This document shows, in pieces, positions 41,689-49,864 of a DNA stretch of 64,000 nucleotides (positions are counted from its first letter, which is position 1; every line of letters begins with the position of its first letter). The stretch is from the NCBI GenBank assembly GCA_022794035.1, contig JAAWDX010000003.1:248001-312000 (forward strand), in the 5' to 3' direction. The notes under the pieces are model-generated. The model saw nothing but the letters and a program-made list of their open reading frames with translations. It did not search any database and was not told where the DNA came from. The DNA is from Lachnospiraceae bacterium (GTDB taxonomy: Bacteria; Bacillota; Clostridia; Lachnospirales; Bianqueaceae). Both the position numbers and the translations under genes were made by a program.

Positions 41689-41943
41689 TTGAAGGACTAT
41701 ATTGAAGAGAGGGCCATCGAAGTCGGACTGTTTGTGGTAGAACACGGCGCAACTGTGCGGCAGACGGCGCAGCATTTTGGAATCAGCAAAAGTACGGTGC
41801 ATAAGGATATTACGGCGCGTCTTGTGCACATAAAGCCGGAGCTGGCAAGCCGCGCAAAGGCGGTGCTGCAGATCAATAAGGCGGAGCGCCATATACGGGG
41901 CGGTCTGGCGACAAAAGAGAAATACAGGCATGAGGCGTATTGA
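41689..41943 (+). CDS. spoIIID: Sporulation transcription factor SpoIIID (TTG start)
   Basis: Mother-cell DNA-binding protein that tunes sigma-E genes and leads to sigma-K. In 84 aa: DYIEERAIEVGLFVVEHGATVRQTAQHFGISKSTVHKDITARL (helix-turn-helix) and HIRGGLATKEKYRHE. TTG 41689 is the start: it has GGAGGGG 4 nt upstream, and the sequence from there aligns with the known SpoIIID N-terminus; no ATG is available. It is followed by the mreB-like gene, as in many clostridia. Confidence 0.95.
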   Translation: MKDYIEERAIEVGLFVVEHGATVRQTAQHFGISKSTVHKDITARLVHIKPELASRAKAVLQINKAERHIRGGLATKEKYRHEAY

Positions 41944-41968
41944 CATTTAAAGAACGCTATTTTATAAT
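41940..41968 (+). promoter_or_regulatory. Consensus sigma-A promoter of the mreB-like gene
   Basis: TTGACA (41940-41945), 17-nt spacer, TATAAT (41963-41968). The -35 overlaps the spoIIID stop codon. Confidence 0.85.
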
Positions 41969-42012
41969 AAATTTGTTGTAGATAACGAAGAGAGGAAAGT
42001 GGGCAGGAAGGC

Positions 42013-43002
42013 ATGTTTTCAACGAGTATTGGGATTGATTTGGGCACGTCCACTGTGCTGGTATATGTAAGAGGAAAAGGAATTATTTTGAGAGAGCCTT
42101 CGGTGGTCGCCATCCGCAGGGAAGAGCAGACCCGCATCGAGGCAGTAGGGCAGGCGGCCTATGAGATGCTGGGCCGAACACCCAAAACGCTGCATACCAT
42201 CCGTCCATTAAGCGGAGGAGTCATCTCCAATTATCAATACACGGAGAAAATGCTGAAATACTTTGTGCAAAGAACGATTGGAAAACGCCTTGTTAAGCCG
42301 GTGGTGGCTGTGTGCATCCCCTGCAAGGTGACGGAGGTGGAGCGAAAGGCGTTTACCGATGCCTGTTATCAGGTGGGAGCCAGAAGCGTACATATGATTG
42401 AAGAGCCTATTGCGGCGGCGATGGGGGCTGGACTGGATATATCGAGGCCGAATGGCTGTATGATCATTGATATAGGCGGGGGCACGGCTGATATTGCTGT
42501 GATTTCTCTGGGCGGCATTGTCGTCAGCACTTCCGTTAAGGTGGCGGGTGATGATTTTGACGAGGCGATTATCCGGCATATCAAGAAAAAATATAACCTG
42601 CTGATCGGCGAACGGACAGCGGAAAATATTAAGATTCAGATCGGAACCGTAAGTGAAAATGAGGACGAGGTCGTGATGGAGGTTAAAGGCCGGCATATGA
42701 TTACAGGCCTGCCGGTGAGCGTCATGGTTTCGAGCTACGATGTGCGGGAGGCGCTGCAGGAGTCCGTCAGGACCTTGGTGGAAGCAGTGCATGGCATTTT
42801 AGAGCAAACGCCGCCGGAGCTGGCCGCTGACATCTATGAACACGGCATTGTGATGACGGGCGGAGGCAGCCTGCTGCGCGGAATCGATGAAATGATCAGC
42901 CGGGAGACGCAGATGAATGTTTTTGTAGCGGATGATGCGATTTCCTGTGTGGCCATCGGTACAGGACGATATGTAGAGCAGCTGGCCGAAAAAAGAAAAT
43001 GA
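42013..43002 (+). CDS. MreB/Mbl-type rod-shape actin homologue
   Basis: Bacterial actin that guides lateral cell-wall synthesis, 329 aa. ATPase motifs: GIDLGTSTVLVYV (phosphate 1), CMIIDIGGGTADIAVISLGG (phosphate 2), GIVMTGGGSLLRGID (adenosine). EEPIAAAMGAGLD is typical of MreB. The position after spoIIID matches the Mbl/MreB paralogue found there in spore formers; which paralogue it is cannot be decided without mreCD nearby. A terminator follows at 43006. Confidence 0.9.
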   Translation: MFSTSIGIDLGTSTVLVYVRGKGIILREPSVVAIRREEQTRIEAVGQAAYEMLGRTPKTLHTIRPLSGGVISNYQYTEKMLKYFVQRTIGKRLVKPVVAVCIPCKVTEVERKAFTDACYQVGARSVHMIEEPIAAAMGAGLDISRPNGCMIIDIGGGTADIAVISLGGIVVSTSVKVAGDDFDEAIIRHIKKKYNLLIGERTAENIKIQIGTVSENEDEVVMEVKGRHMITGLPVSVMVSSYDVREALQESVRTLVEAVHGILEQTPPELAADIYEHGIVMTGGGSLLRGIDEMISRETQMNVFVADDAISCVAIGTGRYVEQLAEKRK

Positions 43003-43005
43003 TGC

Positions 43006-43034
43006 AAAACGGCGTGTCAAAGCGCCGTTTTATT
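43006..43034 (+). terminator. Terminator after the mreB-like gene
   Basis: AAAACGGCG (43006-43014) pairs with CGCCGTTTT (43023-43031), followed by ATT. Confidence 0.75.
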
Positions 43035-43071
43035 GTCTGTGAATATCAAAAGAGAAACTGGAGGAAGCAGC

Positions 43072-45351
43072 GTGCAGGAGTTGGCGGGACAGGAGCAGAT
43101 TGCAGGCTATGTCATTGAATGCATCTTTGAAAATGCCGATACGGGTTACAAGGTGCTGGAGGTAGAATCCGATGACGGCCTGCAGCTCATGACGGTGGTG
43201 GGCATCATGCCCGATTTGCAGGTCGGAGAGCGCATCGAGGCCAGCGGACACTGGAAAGAGCATAATACTTACGGAGAGCAATTTGAGGTTGCTTCTTTTT
43301 TGCGCGCACTTCCAAAGGACCGCGAGGCCATGGAGCGATATCTGGCCTCCGGCGTGATCAAGGGCGTGGGCGCCGCGCTGGCGCATCGGATCGTAGAGCA
43401 TTTTGGGGATGATACCTTTAAGCGCATCGAAGCGGAGCCGGAGCGCCTGGCCGAGATTAAAGGAATCAGCAGTGCAAAAGCCTGCGAGATCGGCGAGCAG
43501 TTTGCGGCGCAGCGAGCGGCCAGAGAGGCCATGGTGTTTTTGCAGGGGTTGGGCCTGACGCCCACAATGGCCATGCGGGTTTATAAGGAATTTGGCGAAA
43601 AAACCGTCTCCCTTCTCAGCAGCAATCCCTATGCGATGGCAGAGCGGGTACAAGGAATCGGATTTCGGCGGGCCGATGAGATCGCCCGGCAGATGGGCAT
43701 CCCCGAGGAATCACCAGGACGGATCCGCGGTGCCATCCGTTTTGTGCTGCAAAATGCCGCAGGAGAAGGACACACCTATCTGCCGCAGGATAAGCTGCAG
43801 GATGAAGTGTACCGTCTGATCGGCATCGAAGGCATCCCAGTCGAAAACGGCATTACCGAATCAGTCCTTGAAGGACAGCTGGTACAAAAAAGAGAGCAGG
43901 AGCAGGAGCGCGTCTATCTAAAGAGCTATTATCAGGCCGAAGCGGGCGTGGCCCGCAAATTGACGGAGCTTTCGCTTTTTCAGCGTAGCCTAGAAGCGGA
44001 GAAGTACCGGGCGAGGCTGCAGGCAGTTGAAGAAAAACAGCATATAGAGCTCTCGGAGGAGCAGCGGGAGGCTGTATTGGCCGGCCTGCAGCAGGGGGTA
44101 CTCATCATTACGGGAGGCCCTGGAACCGGGAAAACGACGATCATCAATGCACTTCTGGAGCTGCTGGACGAGGATCATCAAAAATATTTGCTGGCTGCGC
44201 CTACTGGCCGTGCGGCTAAAAGAATGACAGAGGCCACGGGCCGTGAGGCCAAAACGATTCACCGGCTGCTGGAGATTCAGTTTGGGCTTGCGGAGGATAG
44301 CGGAAGGCAGATTTTTCAGAGAGATGCAGAGCATCCTCTGGAAGCGGATGTGATTATTTTAGATGAGGTGTCCATGATCGATGTCAGCCTTATGCACCAT
44401 CTGTTAAAGGCAGTGATGCCGGGAAGCCGTCTGATTCTGGCGGGAGATCAGGATCAGCTGCCCTCGGTGGGAGCCGGCAATGTGCTGAAAGATATGATTC
44501 AAAGCGGCGCAGTGGCGGTTCGCAAGCTGACCAAGATCTACCGGCAGGCAGCGATGAGCGATATTGTAGTCGGGGCGCACCGGATCAATCAAGGGGAATA
44601 CCCTGTATTTAATCAAAAAAATACGGATTTCTTTTTTATGAAGAGAAGGGTTAAAGAAGATGTAATCCGGACTATGATTGAAGTTATTTTAAAAAGAATG
44701 CCTAAGTTTGCTAAATGCTCGCCTGTGGATGATATTCAGGTGCTTACGCCGATGAAGCGCGGTTTTCTTGGTGTGGAAAATCTGAATCCGCGCCTGCAGG
44801 AGGCATTAAACCCCCGTTCAGCAAAAAAAGCAGAGCTTGAATTCCGGGATATGGTTTTTCGCGAGGGCGATAAAGTCATGCAGATCAAAAATAATTATAA
44901 TATGGCCTGGAAGGTGCTCAATCGCTATGGATATCCGCTGGAAGAAGGAGACGGCGTGTTTAATGGCGACGTAGGAAGGATTAAGCAGATTAATCCGAAA
45001 GCGCGGACGCTGACGGTGCTGTTTGATGACAAGCGCCAGGTGGAGTATGACTATATGGAGCTGGAGGAACTGGAGCTGGCATATGCGATCACGATCCATA
45101 AATCACAGGGCACAGAGAGCCCGGTGATCATTCTTCCCCTGCATAGTGGTCCGGATATCCTGCTGAGCCGCAATCTGTTGTATACAGCTGTCACCAGAGC
45201 CAAGCGCTATGCGGTGATTATTGGCGATGAGGCAGTGGTACACAAAATGGTGGATAATGACCGGCAGGCGGTGCGGTATTCTTCTCTGGGCGTACGTCTC
45301 AGGGAGCTGGCTGCTCTGGCCGAGGGAATAGAAGAAAGGAGCGAGAGCTGA
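43072..45351 (+). CDS. RecD2-like ATP-dependent DNA helicase
   Basis: Superfamily 1B 5'-3' helicase of 759 aa. An N-terminal OB-like and helix-hairpin-helix region (residues 1-300) is followed by the motor: GGPGTGKTTII (motif I), APTGRAAKRM (Ia), ILDEVSMIDV (II), AGDQDQLPSVGAGNVL (III), ending with YAITIHKSQGTE and LYTAVTRAKR (V, VI). RecD2 acts in replication-fork and repair work outside RecBCD. GTG 43072 has GGAGG 7 nt upstream; a TTG at 43033 has none. The stop overlaps the start of comF. Confidence 0.92.
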   Translation: MQELAGQEQIAGYVIECIFENADTGYKVLEVESDDGLQLMTVVGIMPDLQVGERIEASGHWKEHNTYGEQFEVASFLRALPKDREAMERYLASGVIKGVGAALAHRIVEHFGDDTFKRIEAEPERLAEIKGISSAKACEIGEQFAAQRAAREAMVFLQGLGLTPTMAMRVYKEFGEKTVSLLSSNPYAMAERVQGIGFRRADEIARQMGIPEESPGRIRGAIRFVLQNAAGEGHTYLPQDKLQDEVYRLIGIEGIPVENGITESVLEGQLVQKREQEQERVYLKSYYQAEAGVARKLTELSLFQRSLEAEKYRARLQAVEEKQHIELSEEQREAVLAGLQQGVLIITGGPGTGKTTIINALLELLDEDHQKYLLAAPTGRAAKRMTEATGREAKTIHRLLEIQFGLAEDSGRQIFQRDAEHPLEADVIILDEVSMIDVSLMHHLLKAVMPGSRLILAGDQDQLPSVGAGNVLKDMIQSGAVAVRKLTKIYRQAAMSDIVVGAHRINQGEYPVFNQKNTDFFFMKRRVKEDVIRTMIEVILKRMPKFAKCSPVDDIQVLTPMKRGFLGVENLNPRLQEALNPRSAKKAELEFRDMVFREGDKVMQIKNNYNMAWKVLNRYGYPLEEGDGVFNGDVGRIKQINPKARTLTVLFDDKRQVEYDYMELEELELAYAITIHKSQGTESPVIILPLHSGPDILLSRNLLYTAVTRAKRYAVIIGDEAVVHKMVDNDRQAVRYSSLGVRLRELAALAEGIEERSES

Positions 45352-46019
45352 TTTTTTCAAGCTGCATTTTAGATCTGCTGTTTCCGCCGCGCTGCATTTT
45401 ATGCAGGCAGCTATTGGACCGAAAAGAGGAGAAGCAAAGGGAAAGTGCCCTTTGCAGCCTCTGCCGGTGGCAGGATTATCAAAATCCGCAGGCAGAAGGG
45501 CCAGAGGGGCGCTGTGCATTATTGTATGAGGAGAGGCTCAGAGAAGCGATCCGGCAGTTAAAATATGAAGGAAAGAAAGCATATGGAGCCTACTTTGCCA
45601 GATGGATGCTGGAGGAGGGCGGAAGCTGGGCGGCAGAGCAGGGCTTCGACCGGATGACGGCCGTGCCGCTGGCAAGAAGCCGCATGCGCCTGCGCGGATA
45701 CAATCAGGCAGAGGTGATTGCCAGAGAGCTTTCCCGGCTGTGCCGGGTGCCTTATGAGGAGCTTCTGGAGAGGCGCCGCGAGACGGAGGCGCAAAGCGCG
45801 CTGGGGGCGGCGATGCGAGGGCATAATATGGAGGGTGTATTTGCGGTAAGGCCTGGCAGCAGGACGCCTAGGCATATTTGCTTGGTGGATGATATTTATA
45901 CAACCGGCAGCACGGTGAGAGCCTGCCGGGAAGCGCTTGAGCAGGCATGGCCGGAGGTGCGCGTGACGTATTGGGTGCTGGCGGGACGGATTTCGTCAAA
46001 TTTTTCAGATAGCGCTTGA
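45348..46019 (+). CDS. comF: ComF-family phosphoribosyltransferase-like protein, non-ATG start
   Basis: 223-aa ComF-like protein. The N-terminal zinc finger is LDLLFPPRCILCRQLL with a second pair CSLCRW. It contains LKYEGKKAYG and VPLARSRMRLRGYNQAEVIARELS; the PRPP loop is CLVDDIYTTGST. ComF assists DNA uptake in naturally competent bacteria; in others its role is less clear. No ATG, GTG or TTG lies upstream of the zinc finger. CTG 45348 (AAAGGA 7 nt before) or ATT 45351, overlapping the recD2 TGA, is the likely start. Starting at ATG 45414 would lose the first CxxC. Confidence 0.85.
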   Translation: MIFSSCILDLLFPPRCILCRQLLDRKEEKQRESALCSLCRWQDYQNPQAEGPEGRCALLYEERLREAIRQLKYEGKKAYGAYFARWMLEEGGSWAAEQGFDRMTAVPLARSRMRLRGYNQAEVIARELSRLCRVPYEELLERRRETEAQSALGAAMRGHNMEGVFAVRPGSRTPRHICLVDDIYTTGSTVRACREALEQAWPEVRVTYWVLAGRISSNFSDSA

Positions 46020-46044
46020 CAGGCGGGGGCTAATGTGCTAAACT
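46016..46044 (+). promoter_or_regulatory. Promoter of the rpmG-secE-nusG operon
   Basis: TTGACA (46016-46021), 17-nt spacer, TAAACT (46039-46044). The -35 overlaps the comF stop. Confidence 0.75.
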
Positions 46045-46078
46045 CAAAAAGCTAACTAGTTTGGGTTCTTTTTTTTTG
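46041..46078 (+). terminator. Terminator-like hairpin after comF
   Basis: AACTCAAA (46041-46048) pairs with TTTGGGTT (46060-46067), then C and about ten T. It overlaps the rpmG -10, so it can stop read-through from comF but would be only partly present in transcripts from the rpmG promoter. Confidence 0.5.
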
Positions 46079-46133
46079 CATGAATTTAAGAATCCGGCTC
46101 AGCGAAGAAACAAAACCAATGGAGGTGGAAGTC

Positions 46134-46283
46134 GTGCGAACCAGAGTAACATTAGAGTGCACAGAGTGTAAACAGCGGAATTACAACACGTCGAAAGACA
46201 AAAAGAAACACCCCGATAGGATGGAAACCAAGAAGTATTGTCGTTTCTGTCAGCGGCACACCCTTCACAAGGAGACCAAATAA
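46134..46283 (+). CDS. rpmG: 50S ribosomal protein L33
   Basis: 49-aa large-subunit protein. The zinc-binding form is present: [21 protein letters not shown], then YCRFCQRHT (two CxxC). GTG 46134 follows GGAGGTGGA; an ATG at 46080 would add an unrelated N-terminus. First gene of the secE-nusG operon, the usual place in Firmicutes. Confidence 0.93.
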   Translation: MRTRVTLECTECKQRNYNTSKDKKKHPDRMETKKYCRFCQRHTLHKETK

Positions 46284-46323
46284 GCCGAGGGAGAGATTGC
46301 TCCCGCGATGAGGAGGCGAAGCA

Positions 46324-46503
46324 ATGTTTAGTTTTAAAGAACTAAAAAGCGAATTTAAGAGAATTACCTGGCCTGGCAAGAAAGAGATTGCGCAAAAGAC
46401 AGGGATCACTCTGCTTGTATGTGCTATCATGTCGATCATCATCGGTATCTATGATTTGTTCTTTAATTGGATTATGCGAAAATTGGAAGATATTTTCCTA
46501 TAA
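46324..46503 (+). CDS. secE: Preprotein translocase subunit SecE
   Basis: 59-aa SecYEG subunit. It shows the conserved amphipathic helix FKELKSEFKRITWPGKKEI and a single membrane segment (TGITLLVCAIMSIIIGIYDLFF). ATG 46324 follows GAGGAGG. It lies between rpmG and nusG, its standard position. Confidence 0.92.
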   Translation: MFSFKELKSEFKRITWPGKKEIAQKTGITLLVCAIMSIIIGIYDLFFNWIMRKLEDIFL

Positions 46504-46523
46504 GATGAAGAGGATGAGTTTTC

Positions 46524-47042
46524 ATGGCAGAAGAAGCTAAATGGTATGTAGTCCACACGTATTCCGGATACGAAAATAAAGTGAAGGAAAGCATTGAAAA
46601 GACTGTCGGCAACCGCAATATGCAGGAGCAGATCTTTGAGGTGCAGGTTCCGTTAGAGGACAGCGTGGAGGAGAAAAACGGCAAGCAGGTCGTTGTGCAA
46701 AGGAAGGTTTTTCCCGGATATGTTCTGATCAATATGATTATGAATGATGACACCTGGTATGTCGTTCGCAATACCCGTGGTGTTACCGGTTTTGTAGGTC
46801 CCGGATCTAAGCCGGTGGCTCTTTCAGAAGAAGAGGTGCGAAAGCTGGGAATCAGCTCTGCTCAGTATAAAATTGACGTAGAGATCGGAGAGAGCGTTCA
46901 GGTGATGAATGGTCCCTTCGAGGGTTCCGTCGGTGAGATCAAGGAGATCCGTCAGGACGAGGGTCTGGTTGTGGTCGACCTTTCTATCTTTGGAAGAGAG
47001 ACACCCGTAGAGCTTAGCTTCGAGCATATCAAGAAAATCTAA
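46524..47042 (+). CDS. nusG: Transcription termination/antitermination protein NusG
   Basis: 172-aa transcription factor. The NGN domain begins AKWYVVHTYSGYENKVKESI, with PGYVLINMIMNDDTWYVVRNT and GVTGFVGPGSKPVALS. The C-terminal KOW domain is GESVQVMNGPFEGSVGEIKEI. It binds RNA polymerase and links it to the ribosome or to Rho. Lies 20 bp after secE and 49 bp before rplK. Confidence 0.95.
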   Translation: MAEEAKWYVVHTYSGYENKVKESIEKTVGNRNMQEQIFEVQVPLEDSVEEKNGKQVVVQRKVFPGYVLINMIMNDDTWYVVRNTRGVTGFVGPGSKPVALSEEEVRKLGISSAQYKIDVEIGESVQVMNGPFEGSVGEIKEIRQDEGLVVVDLSIFGRETPVELSFEHIKKI

Positions 47043-47091
47043 GTGGAATCCATGAGATTCTGTTTTTATCACAATGGAGGTGTAAAGTCAA

Positions 47092-47517
47092 ATGGCTAAG
47101 AAGATTTCAGGTTATATTAAGCTGCAGATTCCCGCAGGTAAAGCTACTCCTGCTCCTCCGGTTGGCCCTGCACTGGGTCAGCATGGTGTGAACATTCAGG
47201 CTTTTACAAAGGAATTTAATGCAAGAACCGCAAATGACGCAGGAATGATTATTCCTGTTGTGATCACAGTGTATCAGGACAAGAGTTTTACATTTGTAAC
47301 CAAAACTCCCCCTGCTGCAATTTTGATTAAAAAGGCTTGCGGTATCCAGTCCGGCTCCGGCAACCCGAAGAAAACCAAGGTTGCTTCTTTGAAGAAGGAG
47401 CAGGTAGAGGAAATTGCGAAGCTGAAAATGAGAGATTTAAATGCTGCTAGTGTTGAGACGGCTGTTAAGATGATTGCCGGTACGGCCCGCAGCATGGGTA
47501 TTACAGTAGAAGAATAA
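47092..47517 (+). CDS. rplK: 50S ribosomal protein L11
   Basis: 141 aa, full length: [29 protein letters not shown] and the rRNA-binding C-terminal domain ending [13 protein letters not shown]. It forms the GTPase-associated centre with L10 and L7/L12. ATG 47092 follows ATGGAGGT. Confidence 0.96.
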   Translation: MAKKISGYIKLQIPAGKATPAPPVGPALGQHGVNIQAFTKEFNARTANDAGMIIPVVITVYQDKSFTFVTKTPPAAILIKKACGIQSGSGNPKKTKVASLKKEQVEEIAKLKMRDLNAASVETAVKMIAGTARSMGITVEE

Positions 47518-47649
47518 GCGCTGCTTATCCGTTTTGGCTTCGGCACCGCTGGCCGGAGACGAAACTTCTCTTCAACACTGCGTTGAAGCTGTGCGTGATT
47601 CATTGTGGGAGGGTTACTCCCCCGCTAAAACCACAAGGAGGTTTACAAG
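47518..47649 (+). promoter_or_regulatory. Structured rplK-rplA intergenic leader
   Basis: 132-nt gap. GTGGGAGGG-TTA-CTCCCCCGC near 47607-47628 can fold into a G+C-rich hairpin about 8 nt before the rplA ribosome site (AAGGAGG). Possibly a site for ribosomal-protein feedback (L1 is the candidate); this is inference. Confidence 0.4.
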
Positions 47650-48345
47650 ATGAAAAGAGGAAAGAAATATTTAGAAGCTGTTAAGAAGTACGATAGAGCT
47701 GCTCAATACAGCCCGGCTGAGGCTATTGCCAATGTACTGGCTATGGCTCCTGCAAAATTTGACGAGACCGTGGAAGCTCACATTCGGCTTGGTGTAGACG
47801 GACGTCATGCAGATCAGCAGGTGCGTGGTGCGGTAGTGCTTCCGCATGGTACCGGCAAGACTGTACGTGTTTTAGTATTTGCTAAAGGCGATAAGGCAAA
47901 AGAGGCTGAGGCAGCTGGTGCGGACTATGTGGGCGCAGAGGATATGGTTTCCAAAATCCAGAGTGAAAACTGGTTTGAATTTGATGTCGTTGTGGCAACG
48001 CCCGATATGATGGGATTGGTTGGCCGTTTGGGACGTGTGCTGGGACCGAAGGGTTTGATGCCCAACCCCAAATCCGGAACTGTAACGCCGGATGTGGCCA
48101 GAGCCATTGCAGATATCAAAGCTGGTAAGGTAGAGTATCGTTTAGATAAGACCAATATCATTCATGTTAGCTTTGGAAAGGTATCCTTTGGCCAGGATAA
48201 GCTGGTAGAGAATTTCCACACTTTGATTGGTGCTATTATAAAGGCAAGACCTGCTGCGGCAAAGGGTCAGTATATCCGCAGCCTGACTCTGAGCTCCACG
48301 ATGGGCCCAGGAGTTAAGATCAGTCCTGTGCGCGCCGAGGAGTAA
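47650..48345 (+). CDS. rplA: 50S ribosomal protein L1
   Basis: 231 aa, complete: [15 protein letters not shown] at the start, [44 protein letters not shown] (hallmark) and the final [12 protein letters not shown]. It binds 23S rRNA at the L1 stalk and in many bacteria represses its own operon. Confidence 0.96.
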   Translation: MKRGKKYLEAVKKYDRAAQYSPAEAIANVLAMAPAKFDETVEAHIRLGVDGRHADQQVRGAVVLPHGTGKTVRVLVFAKGDKAKEAEAAGADYVGAEDMVSKIQSENWFEFDVVVATPDMMGLVGRLGRVLGPKGLMPNPKSGTVTPDVARAIADIKAGKVEYRLDKTNIIHVSFGKVSFGQDKLVENFHTLIGAIIKARPAAAKGQYIRSLTLSSTMGPGVKISPVRAEE

Positions 48346-48375
48346 GAAGAAGTCGGCAGCCATAGGAAATGTGGC

Positions 48376-48404
48376 TTGACAAGTCAATATAAGTTTGTTA
48401 TAAT
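48376..48404 (+). promoter_or_regulatory. Perfect consensus promoter of rplJL
   Basis: TTGACA (48376-48381), 17-nt spacer, TATAAT (48399-48404). Confidence 0.88.
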
Positions 48405-48414
48405 CGTTCTCGTT

Positions 48415-48565
48415 GATTGCAAAATCAACAGGATTGATTATATAACCGGAGACAGCAGGTGGCGCTAGCCGTAACATGAATGGGCCTGCCGAGGTATCAA
48501 AATCAGATCTTGATAGAGATGATCCAAAACCCCGTCCCCGGTTACCGGGAGCGGGGTTTTCTATA
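48415..48565 (+). ncRNA. Ribosomal protein L10 leader with attenuator
   Basis: The roughly 200-nt leader before rplJ contains GGCGCTAGCCG and GGGCCTGCCGAGGTA, resembling the L10-leader RNA that binds the L10(L12)4 complex. A strong terminator-type hairpin follows: AAAACCCCG (48526-48534) with CGGGGTTTT (48552-48560), with inner CCCGG/CCGGG pairing. Binding of excess L10-L12 would end transcription here. Confidence 0.75.
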
Positions 48566-48625
48566 TCCTACGGATGATGAACCGATTTTCCGGTAGCACA
48601 AAATCTAATAGGAGGTAAAGATAAA

Positions 48626-49144
48626 GTGGCTAAGATTGAAGCAAAACAGGTTGTTGTTGATGAGATTAAGAGCAAGCTGGAAAAAGCAGAAGGCGTAGTG
48701 CTGGTAAGCTCCCGCGGCTTAACCGTTGCACAGGACACTGAGATGCGTAAAGCGCTGCGTGAAGCTGGTGTGGACTACAAGGTATATAAAAACACCATGG
48801 TGAACTTTGCTATCAAAGGTACAGCCTTTGAGGCGCTGGCACCTCATCTGGAAGGGCCTACCGCTGTTGCGATCAGCTATGATGATGCGACGGCAGGCGC
48901 ACGTGAGCTGGATTCTTTTGTTGCCAAGTTCGAGCCCCTGCAGTTCAAGGGCGGTGTTGTAGCTGGCGAATACTATGATGAGAAGGCGATTGAAAAGGTT
49001 GCTAAGATTCCTTCCAAAAACGAGTTGCTTTCCAGATTGCTTGGAAGCTTTAAGTCTCCGATGTCTTCCCTTGCTCGTGTGGTTAACGAGATTGCAAAGA
49101 AAAACGGAGGCACAGCAGAGGCTGCAACAGAAGCTGCTGAATAA
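48626..49144 (+). CDS. rplJ: 50S ribosomal protein L10
   Basis: 172-aa stalk base protein with VVLVSSRGLTVAQDTEMRKALREAGVDYKVYKNTM and a C-terminal helix that anchors L7/L12 dimers. GTG 48626 follows AGGAGGTAAAG. Expression is probably controlled by the leader just upstream. Confidence 0.95.
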   Translation: MAKIEAKQVVVDEIKSKLEKAEGVVLVSSRGLTVAQDTEMRKALREAGVDYKVYKNTMVNFAIKGTAFEALAPHLEGPTAVAISYDDATAGARELDSFVAKFEPLQFKGGVVAGEYYDEKAIEKVAKIPSKNELLSRLLGSFKSPMSSLARVVNEIAKKNGGTAEAATEAAE

Positions 49145-49202
49145 AACGTAAAACGTTTAAAGAAAGTTAAAACTTAATAAAATTTTATGGAGGTTTTTAA
49201 AA

Positions 49203-49574
49203 ATGGCTAAACTTAGCGTACAAGAGATTATCGATGCTCTGAAAGAGCTTTCCGTTATGGAGCTGAACGAGCTGGTTACCGCATGTGAAGAAGAATTCGG
49301 CGTATCCGCTGCTGCAGGTGTGATGGTTGCTGCAGGTCCGGCTGCTGCTGCTGAAGAGGAGAAGACTGAGTTTGATGTTGAGCTGACCGATGCAGGCGCT
49401 CAGAAGATCAAAGTCATCAAAGTTGTTCGTGAGATCACCGGTCTGGGCCTGAAAGAGGCTAAGGAACTGGTTGAGTCCGCTCCCAAAGTACTGAAGGAAG
49501 GCGCTAGCAAGGAAGATGCAGAAGCTCTGAAGAAACAGCTGGAAGAAGTTGGCGCAAAGATTACCTTAAAATAA
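49203..49574 (+). CDS. rplL: 50S ribosomal protein L7/L12
   Basis: 123-aa stalk protein: dimerisation domain [25 protein letters not shown], Ala/Glu-rich hinge ([17 protein letters not shown]), and a C-terminal domain that binds translation factors ([24 protein letters not shown]). ATG 49203 follows ATGGAGGT. A terminator follows. Confidence 0.96.
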   Translation: MAKLSVQEIIDALKELSVMELNELVTACEEEFGVSAAAGVMVAAGPAAAAEEEKTEFDVELTDAGAQKIKVIKVVREITGLGLKEAKELVESAPKVLKEGASKEDAEALKKQLEEVGAKITLK

Positions 49575-49609
49575 TCTTAATCCGAAAATCTAATCTAATG
49601 ATAAAAATG

Positions 49610-49655
49610 AATTCCGATGAAGCTGCAGCAGCAGTTTCTCGGAATTTATTTTTAT
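49610..49655 (+). terminator. Terminator between rplL and rpoB
   Basis: AATTCCGA (49610-49617) pairs with TCGGAATT (49639-49646); inner AGCTGC/GCAG pairing; then TATTTTTA. Some read-through into rpoB is likely. Confidence 0.7.
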
Positions 49656-49663
49656 ATAAATGC

Positions 49664-49692
49664 TTGACATGGCTTGACTTGTGTGGTAGTAT
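49664..49692 (+). promoter_or_regulatory. Promoter of rpoBC
   Basis: TTGACA (49664-49669), 17-nt spacer, TAGTAT (49687-49692). A 165-nt leader follows, with TAAAGCTG...CAGCTTTA (about 49789-49822) as a hairpin. Confidence 0.65.
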
Positions 49693-49864
49693 TGTAAATT
49701 GCATTATATTGCGATTTTATGCTCATACGCAGCGTGATGGCAGAAGCTTGCATAATTCTTATTCAAGTTTGTTCCATCATGCTGTCATTAAAGCTGTTTG
49801 TGTCGGAAAACAGGCAGCTTTAGAGCAAAGCAAGATAAATCTAGTCAAGGGGTGAAACGCATTT

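Noticed and set aside
49598-49855. 85-codon open frame between rplL and rpoB
   Set aside because: It overlaps the rplL terminator and the rpoB promoter, has no ribosome site, and its start lies in the terminator stem.
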